The position numbers were made by a program, and so were the translations under genes. The notes beneath the pieces were generated by a model. That model saw only the letters and a list, made by a program, of their open reading frames with translations, was not told the DNA's origin and ran no database searches. This document shows positions 59,017 to 64,000 of a DNA stretch of 64,000 bases, piece by piece. This DNA is from Synechococcus sp. LA31 (GTDB lineage: Bacteria > Cyanobacteriota > Cyanobacteriia > PCC-6307 > Cyanobiaceae): contig NZ_CP075523.1 of NCBI RefSeq assembly GCF_018502385.1, positions 1,612,001 to 1,676,000 on the forward strand, read 5' to 3'. Position 1 is the stretch's first letter, and each line of letters opens with the position of its first letter.

Positions 59017-59977
59017 GGGCCTGGGGCTTCATCCCCAAAGCAGGCACCTCGGCGAACACTTCCGCAGCGTTGTTGGGGCTTTCCTGCAGACGCACCTTGT
59101 GAAGAGAAGCACCGAGACCGGTGATCGGAGCACCGAGCAAATCAGCGATATGCAGGGCAATGTTCTCCGCCGTGGGCACGGTGGTGGCGAAATGGGTCAC
59201 GTCCTTATTGAGGAAGGTGTGATCAAAGGGCTCAACCACCAGCTCGTCGACCAACCCCTGTAGAGCCACCAGATCACACACCATGCCGGTGCGGGGATCG
59301 ATGGCGCCGCGCACGGTGATCTCGAGCATGTAGTTGTGGCCATGGCCATGGGGCCTGGCGCACTTGCCATAGATGGCGTCGTTCTCCTCGGGGCTCAACT
59401 CTGGCCGGGCCAGACGGTGGGCGGCCGCGAAATGGATCTTAATGGTGAGGAACGCTTCCATGGAATCGCCGAGCACATCGGCCCAGAGCTTGTCGGTTTC
59501 GTAAAGGCGCAGCCCCATCAGGGGCAGGTGGGGCTGCAGGCGGCGCCAGATCGCCAGGGTGAGCGCCTCTGTGGTGGGCAGCATGCCCGCGCTTTGCTGC
59601 AGGTCGAACTCCGGCCAGGCCTCATTGAGGAAGCGGAAATCGAGCTGGGCGGTGATCTGCTCACGAATGGCGTGCTTCACCTCCGAGAGGTTGAGCACCA
59701 TGCCATCGGTGTCGAGCGGGCCACCCATGGCCACGATCAGCTCGTAGTTGTGACCGTGACCGGGGGCAAGGCTGCAGGCGCCGAAGCGGGCCTGGTTCTC
59801 CTCGGCGCTGAGCTCAGGCAGCCAGTAGCGATGGCTGGCACTGAAGCAAGCCCGCCTTGTGATCAGGCAAGGGCGGCCGCGGCCGTGGACATGCGCATCA
59901 GCTGCTGCAGGTTCGGCGGGCACCGGGCTCGCCGGAGGCGCCGCCACCAAGGGCGGAGTCATAACTGCATCAATCAA
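58994..59977 (-). CDS. Tandem 6-pyruvoyl-tetrahydropterin synthase / QueD-like protein
   Basis: 327 aa with two PTPS/QueD domains. Domain 1 (about 38-165): FSASHRYWLPELS, GHGHNYELIV (zinc His 49, 74, 76; Cys 68). Domain 2 (about 178-305): FAAAHRLARPELS, GKCARPHGHGHNYML (His 187, 211, 213; Cys 206). The catalytic Asp-His pair is F-D-H-T-F-L-N in domain 2 (D252, H253) but L-D-F-R-F-L-N in domain 1 (F114), so only domain 2 should be active. Family members make tetrahydrobiopterin precursors or 6-carboxytetrahydropterin for queuosine. An Ala/Pro-rich leader of about 35 residues precedes domain 1. ATG 59977 or 59962. Confidence 0.92.
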   Translation of the reverse strand: MIDAVMTPPLVAAPPASPVPAEPAAADAHVHGRGRPCLITRRACFSASHRYWLPELSAEENQARFGACSLAPGHGHNYELIVAMGGPLDTDGMVLNLSEVKHAIREQITAQLDFRFLNEAWPEFDLQQSAGMLPTTEALTLAIWRRLQPHLPLMGLRLYETDKLWADVLGDSMEAFLTIKIHFAAAHRLARPELSPEENDAIYGKCARPHGHGHNYMLEITVRGAIDPRTGMVCDLVALQGLVDELVVEPFDHTFLNKDVTHFATTVPTAENIALHIADLLGAPITGLGASLHKVRLQESPNNAAEVFAEVPALGMKPQALEALASA

Positions 59978-60021
59978 TGAATCATTCTAGGAAAATGAAC
60001 CGCTGCGCTGCCTGAGCCCCT

Positions 60022-60645
60022 ATGGCCAACCCGCATGCTCCGCTGCGCCAACGCCTCGAAGGGCTCAATCTCTACCTGGTGGGGATGATGGGCAGCGGCA
60101 AAAGCACCACCGGGCGCCACCTCGCCCAGCTGCTCGGGTATCGCTTCCTCGACGCCGACAGCAGCATCGAACAGGTGGCAGGCCGGGGCATCCCGCAAAT
60201 CTTTGCCAGCGATGGAGAGGCGGGATTCCGAGATCTTGAGGCAGCTGTGCTCAATCAGATCGCCAGTTGGCACTCACTGGTGGTAGCCACCGGTGGCGGT
60301 GTGGTGCTGCGGCCAGAGAACTGGGGCCAACTGCAGCAGGGGGTGGTGATCTGGCTCGATGCCCCAGAGGAGCTGCTGCTGGAGCGGCTCAACGCCGACC
60401 CCACTCAGCGCCCCCTCATGCAGAGCGAGGATCCCGCCCAGCGGCTGGCTGAGCTGATGGGCCAGCGGCGCCCCCTCTATGCCCAGGCCGACCTGCACAT
60501 CGTTCAAGACGGTCGTGCAGCCGAGCAGGTGGCCCTGCAGATCCTCGAAGCCCTGCCCGGGGTGCTCAAGGAACGCGCGGCCGCACCGCAGCACAGCCTG
60601 CAGGTGGTGAATGAAACAGGGGAGGTGGGCTGCTCGATCAATTAG
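60022..60645 (+). CDS. aroK: Shikimate kinase
   Basis: 207 aa P-loop kinase for the fifth step of aromatic amino-acid synthesis. Landmarks: LVGMMGSGKSTTGRHLAQL (Walker A about residue 25), FLDADSSIEQVAGRGIPQIF (shikimate-binding Asp), FRDLEAAVL, VVATGGGVVLRPENWG and the lid QRPLMQSEDPAQRLAELM. Complete. The last 4 bases overlap the convergent CRR7 gene. Confidence 0.95.
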   Translation: MANPHAPLRQRLEGLNLYLVGMMGSGKSTTGRHLAQLLGYRFLDADSSIEQVAGRGIPQIFASDGEAGFRDLEAAVLNQIASWHSLVVATGGGVVLRPENWGQLQQGVVIWLDAPEELLLERLNADPTQRPLMQSEDPAQRLAELMGQRRPLYAQADLHIVQDGRAAEQVALQILEALPGVLKERAAAPQHSLQVVNETGEVGCSIN

Positions 60646-60917
60646 CCGGCAACGCGATCGGCGGGTGGTTCGAGCCGAATGGCAAACCACTGCACCACCA
60701 AACCAGGCTCAAGCTCCAACTCACAGGCGGTTTCCAGCAGCCGCTGGGCCCGAGCCGCGGCATCAGGCAGACCGCTCAGATCCGGCGGCAGCTGAACCAG
60801 ATGAGCGAGCTGCCGCTCAAGCCACTTCAGGGTTTCGGCGGCGCTGAGCAGCTCCTGAGGCCGCCCTGGCTCGAGCACCACGTAATGATCCAGCTCCCGA
60901 ATCAGGGGATCAGACAT
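60642..60917 (-). CDS. CRR7-family protein (chlororespiratory reduction 7)
   Basis: 91 aa from ATG 60917 (the frame is open to 61025 but that part overlaps the divergent gene's start). The pattern SDPLIRELDHYVVLEPGRPQ, LKWLERQLAHLV, LLETACELELEPGLVVQWFA matches CRR7, a stroma/cytoplasm protein needed for stable NDH-1 in plastids. Its role in cyanobacteria is inferred to be NDH-1 assembly or maintenance. Short but characteristic. Confidence 0.85.
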   Translation of the reverse strand: MSDPLIRELDHYVVLEPGRPQELLSAAETLKWLERQLAHLVQLPPDLSGLPDAAARAQRLLETACELELEPGLVVQWFAIRLEPPADRVAG

Positions 60918-60969
60918 GCAGCTCCGCCGCGGCGCCAGGATCTGCGCAGCCTGCCACGCCTGTTGAGCC

Positions 60970-61656
60970 ATGGGGATCGCACTGTTGCGTGTGTGCTGCG
61001 CGATGGCCTTGGTGCTGGTGTTCAACGCACCCGTGGCCGTTGCCTCAGGCTCAGGCGAGCTGCTGGAGCAGCGTCTCGAGGCCTGGCCAACCTGGAGCCT
61101 GCCAGCACCCTTGCCGCGGCCTGGGCAACAGGATCTGACCTACCCGAGCTGGTTTGCCGGTCGCTGGCAGGCCACCAGCATCGACCCCAGCGGCCAGGAG
61201 CCTGAGCTGCACTACATCGTTCAGTTCAACCTTGATCAGCAGGGCGAGGTGGTGGGTGATCGCGCCTTCAATGCCAGTGCCATCGGCCAGGCCCTGTTGG
61301 GGGAGCTGCTGCTGGAGGTGCGCAACGACCCCCTCAACCCCAACCGCCAGCTGGCCCAGCTAGCCGGCGATCAACAGCTCGAATCCACCGTGGTGGGCCG
61401 GCGCAGCAGCCAGAGCAGCAGCACCCTTTTTCTCGCTGATGAGCTGGCCCTACAGGTGATGCACGGGCCGGGAGATCCGCGGGTGAGCCGTGTGGAAACC
61501 CTCAGCCGCTACCGGCTGGTGGCGCCGGATCGCATCGAAGCCGAACAGTGGCAAGCCAGCTATGGATCCCCGGCCGATGGGCTCGCCGCCAGCGCGCAAC
61601 ACAGCTGGCAGGGGCGGCTCGTGCTGGAGCGCTTGGATCAGGGGCGCCCCACCTGA
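60970..61656 (+). CDS. DUF6816 exported protein
   Basis: 228 aa. Signal peptide (LLRVCCAMALVLVFNAPVAVA), then a lipocalin-like beta domain: LTYPSWFAGRWQATSID, HYIVQFNLDQQGEVVGDRAF, VETLSRYRLVAPDRIEAEQW. I match it to DUF6816, also found in plant thylakoid lumen proteins; function unknown. The 3' end overlaps the convergent GST gene by 19 bases. Confidence 0.8.
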   Translation: MGIALLRVCCAMALVLVFNAPVAVASGSGELLEQRLEAWPTWSLPAPLPRPGQQDLTYPSWFAGRWQATSIDPSGQEPELHYIVQFNLDQQGEVVGDRAFNASAIGQALLGELLLEVRNDPLNPNRQLAQLAGDQQLESTVVGRRSSQSSSTLFLADELALQVMHGPGDPRVSRVETLSRYRLVAPDRIEAEQWQASYGSPADGLAASAQHSWQGRLVLERLDQGRPT

Positions 61657-62348
61657 GCGCCGATGCCATCACGCCAGGCCCAAAGGGGAGCGAGATGAGG
61701 ATCGTCGGCCAAGCCCGGCACACCGCGGCCCGCCAGGGGCGCGCCGGCACTGACCGGGAACAACAGCAGCGACAGCTGGGCTGCCACCGCCAGATCCGCC
61801 AGGCTGAGCTGATCGCCCACCAGGTAGGAGCGCTGCTGCACCAAAGCGCAGAGCGATTGCAGGTTGGCGCGCAACTGCTCAAGCCCGCCGTGATCGATCA
61901 CCTGGCCCAAACTGCTGAGCACACCGGCAGGCAGCGCGCCCACAAGGCTGCGTACGGAGGCAGGAGTGGCGTCTGGCAGCAAACCTCCCCGCAACACCGG
62001 ATCAGCGGCGGCGGCCTGCACGAGCGCCAGTCGCACACCCGCAGCGAGGGCGGTGTCGGCCCAGTCTTCCAGCACGAGCACCTGCGCCCGCTGAGCGGCG
62101 TCGGCTGGCAGCAGCGACGGTATGGGCTGTTTGGCTTCGAGATGCTGAGCAATAGCGGTGGAATCGCTAATCACATCAGCGCCATCGACCAGCACGGGCA
62201 CCTGCCGCTGACCCGAGAGGCGAAACAGCTCCAGCTGCCCCACCCCTGGGGTGACCTCCACCACGTTGTAGGCGAGGCCCTTGGCCGCCAGCACCAGGCG
62301 CACCTTCTCGCAGAAGGCAGAGTGGCGAAACTGATGTAGCTCCAGCAT
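61638..62348 (-). CDS. Glutathione S-transferase family protein
   Basis: 236 aa from ATG 62348 (MLELHQFRHSAFCEKVRLVL); the upstream ATG 62384 adds a short non-conserved piece. The thioredoxin-like N-domain has the active-site candidate Cys (S-A-F-C-E-K), cis-Pro segment GQRQVPVLVDG and DSTAIAQHLEAKQP; the helical C-domain ends in LVGDQLSLADLAVAAQLSLL. A Cys at the active site suggests a CLIC/omega/beta-like GST with thiol transfer activity. Substrate unknown. Confidence 0.88.
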   Translation of the reverse strand: MLELHQFRHSAFCEKVRLVLAAKGLAYNVVEVTPGVGQLELFRLSGQRQVPVLVDGADVISDSTAIAQHLEAKQPIPSLLPADAAQRAQVLVLEDWADTALAAGVRLALVQAAAADPVLRGGLLPDATPASVRSLVGALPAGVLSSLGQVIDHGGLEQLRANLQSLCALVQQRSYLVGDQLSLADLAVAAQLSLLLFPVSAGAPLAGRGVPGLADDPHLAPLWAWRDGIGAQVGRP

Positions 62349-62408
62349 CCAACCGGATCCCTTTGGCGGCAGAGTAGCCAGCACAGAACGGCCGGCGCTC
62401 CTGAGCTG

Positions 62409-62615
62409 ATGCGGGATTTCTTTCTCAACGTCACGCGCTACCCGCGCTATCTGATCGCGTTTGGCCTCGGCGTGGCCAACTCCGTGCTGGAGCCCCTGGC
62501 CAAACGCCGTAGCAATCCGGTCACGGCCGTAGCGCTGTTAGGAGCGCTGGTGAGCGGCCTGGTCAGCCTGGGGCTGATCCTGCGTGCCATGGTGAGCACA
62601 GATGTAATCGCCTAG
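62409..62615 (+). CDS. DUF751 membrane protein
   Basis: 68 aa. [20 protein letters not shown], one or two hydrophobic segments and [20 protein letters not shown]: the DUF751 pattern, shared by cyanobacteria and plastids (Ycf33-like). Function unknown. Two bases before the rbfA start, so the pair is coupled. Confidence 0.88.
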   Translation: MRDFFLNVTRYPRYLIAFGLGVANSVLEPLAKRRSNPVTAVALLGALVSGLVSLGLILRAMVSTDVIA

Positions 62616-62617
62616 GC

Positions 62618-63028
62618 ATGGCGCAGGGCAGGCGTGTTGAACGGGTAGCGGCCCTGATCCGCCGCGAGGTGAGCGAGCTACTGGTGAACGGGATCAAGGA
62701 CGATCGCGTCAGCCTGGGCATGGTGAGCGTCACCAACGTGGAGGTGGCCGGCGATCTCCAGCACTGCAAGATCTATGTGAGCGTCTATGGCAGCCCTGAG
62801 GTGCAACAGCAGGCCCTGGCCGGTCTGCGTTCAGCCTCGAGCTATGTGAAAGGTGAGCTGGGGCGCCGCCTCAACATGCGTCGCACACCGGAGGTGATCT
62901 TCCACCTCGATCGCGGGATCGAAAAGGGCACCTCGGTGCTTGGCCTATTGAACCAACTCGAGCAGAAGCGCCAAGAACAAGGCGAAATCCCCGAGGGCAC
63001 GGGCCTCCTCAGCGATGATGAGCTCTGA
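62618..63028 (+). CDS. rbfA: Ribosome-binding factor A
   Basis: 136 aa KH-fold protein for late 30S maturation. Blocks: [99 protein letters not shown]. Complete; overlaps the next gene by 11 bases. Confidence 0.95.
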   Translation: MAQGRRVERVAALIRREVSELLVNGIKDDRVSLGMVSVTNVEVAGDLQHCKIYVSVYGSPEVQQQALAGLRSASSYVKGELGRRLNMRRTPEVIFHLDRGIEKGTSVLGLLNQLEQKRQEQGEIPEGTGLLSDDEL

Positions 63029-64000
63029 TCGCCGTCGCCAATTAGCCCAACTACTCGTGGTGCGCGGCAGCGGCCACAGCCGCGATGGCCAGCGCCGCTA
63101 CCCCCGCTGGGAATTAACCAACACTGAACTAAAGCGACTGCTCGAGCAGGGCGTGGGTGGCGTGATTCTGCTAGGGGGAAGTGCCGAAGAGCTGCGGCTC
63201 CGCTGCGCCCAGCTGCAGGCCTGGGCTAATCAGCCCCTGCTGCTCTGCGCCGATGTTGAAGAGGGGGTGGGCCAGCGGTTTGAGGGGGCCAGCTGGTTGG
63301 TGCCACCGTTGGCCATTGGCCGGCTGCATCAACGCGACCCGGAGCTGGCAGAGCAGCTGGCGGAGCGCTACGGACGCTGCACTGGCCGCCAGGCGCGCTT
63401 ACTAGGCCTCAACTGGGTGTTAGGGCCGGTGTGCGACGTGAACAACAACCCGGCCAACCCGGTCATCAACGTGCGCGCCTGGGGCGAGAACCCTGCAACG
63501 GCTGGCTGCCTAGCAGCGGCGTTTGTGCGGGGCTGCCAAGCCGAGGGGGTGCTGGCCTGCGCCAAACACTTCCCTGGCCACGGTGACACCAGCACCGACT
63601 CCCACCTGGAGTTGCCGTTGATCCCCCACAGCCGGGAGCGGCTGGAGGCGGTGGAGCTACCCCCATTTCGGCAAGCCATCGCGGCGGGTGTGGCCTCCGT
63701 GATGACGGCCCACCTACAACTGCCAGCCCTGGATCAACAACGGCCCGCCACGCTCTCGGCGGCTGTGCTCACCGATCTCTTGCGCCGCGATCTTGGTTTC
63801 GGAGGCTTGGTGGTGACCGATGCCTTGGTCATGGAGGCGATCACCCGGCAGTACGGCGCTGCTGAAGCGGCAGTACTGGCCTTTGAAGCCGGGGCCGATC
63901 TGATCTTGATGCCGGCTGATGCCGATGCTGCGCTTCGAGGGATGGAACAGGCGGTGGACAGCGGCCGGATCAGCCAGGCCAGGGTGGAGCAAAGCTTGGC
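63018..64000 (+). CDS. Glycoside hydrolase family 3 (NagZ-like), N-terminal part
   Basis: The frame is open to the window end, giving about 327 residues of a longer protein. Family landmarks: [80 protein letters not shown] (the K-H-F-P-G-H-G-D active-site loop) and [12 protein letters not shown] with the nucleophilic Asp. The H-G-D loop is the NagZ type, which removes beta-N-acetylglucosamine in peptidoglycan recycling and would complement AnmK. ATG 63018 or 63015 (two adjacent, different frames; 63018 is the GH3 frame). The C-terminus is outside the window. Confidence 0.9.
   Translation, partial: MSSDRRRQLAQLLVVRGSGHSRDGQRRYPRWELTNTELKRLLEQGVGGVILLGGSAEELRLRCAQLQAWANQPLLLCADVEEGVGQRFEGASWLVPPLAIGRLHQRDPELAEQLAERYGRCTGRQARLLGLNWVLGPVCDVNNNPANPVINVRAWGENPATAGCLAAAFVRGCQAEGVLACAKHFPGHGDTSTDSHLELPLIPHSRERLEAVELPPFRQAIAAGVASVMTAHLQLPALDQQRPATLSAAVLTDLLRRDLGFGGLVVTDALVMEAITRQYGAAEAAVLAFEAGADLILMPADADAALRGMEQAVDSGRISQARVEQSL

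Overview
The window is about 64 kb of a GC-rich (roughly 60%), densely packed cyanobacterial chromosome. Direct markers are psbU, a high-light-inducible (hli) gene, a PucC/LhaA-type chlorophyll-delivery protein, a CRR7 homologue, a PetL-like peptide, many cyanobacteria-restricted families (DUF751, DUF1400, DUF2834, DUF2973, DUF3120, DUF4346, DUF6816, the DUF512 radical-SAM family) and scattered GCGATCGC (HIP1) octamers. Gene order from pgm through rarA, PPTase, bcp, coaX, cysH and ndb follows, as far as I remember it, the picocyanobacterial (Synechococcus/Prochlorococcus/Cyanobium) backbone. I therefore infer a Cyanobium/Synechococcus-type alpha-cyanobacterium. I see no phage, IS element or CRISPR array.

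Layout. 1-2.7 kb: the tail of a sulfotransferase, a small secreted protein and phosphoglucomutase. 2.7-11.9 kb (minus strand): one long operon with two consecutive membrane-fusion-protein + RND pump pairs and a small membrane protein; this is the clearest accessory block. 12-18 kb: rarA fusion, DUF1400 protein, small anchored protein, PPTase, bcp, coaX, cysH. 18-31 kb: NDH-2, HAD phosphatase, hflX, 1-Cys peroxiredoxin, anmK, a Nif11-like peptide, ABC-F ATPase, HtrA protease, small conserved proteins, hrpB, sucrose-phosphatase-like HAD. 31-35 kb: hli, xseA-xseB, DUF2834, zinc-ribbon protein, YihY/BrkB protein. 35.2-41.5 kb (minus): a complete rRNA operon 16S - tRNA-Ile(GAT) - tRNA-Ala(TGC) - 23S - 5S with a recognisable terminator and a long structured leader. 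41.5-47.7 kb (minus): inositol monophosphatase family, PucC, TolC-like outer-membrane factor, DUF512 radical-SAM protein, uppP. 47.8-54.6 kb: DUF3120, psbU, nadB, VKOR-thioredoxin fusion, rimO, MFS transporter, PetL-like peptide. 54.7-64 kb: B12-binding radical-SAM protein, DUF4346, GNAT, small secreted protein, RibD-like reductase, tandem-PTPS protein, aroK, CRR7, DUF6816, GST, DUF751, rbfA and the start of a GH3 glycosidase.

How parts may work together. The two MFP-RND pairs need an outer-membrane channel; the only TolC homologue here is about 32 kb away. The second pump (nearer the operon end) has lost the transmembrane-10 lysine of the proton relay while its partner keeps it, so the two may form a heteromeric pump or the second may have changed energetics. 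The RibD-like reductase overlaps the PTPS-like gene and suggests a pterin-modifying pair. psbU, hli, PucC, CRR7 and the PetL-like peptide all serve the photosynthetic membrane. Several genes lack a normal start codon or start inside or immediately after a terminator; these are listed as findings.
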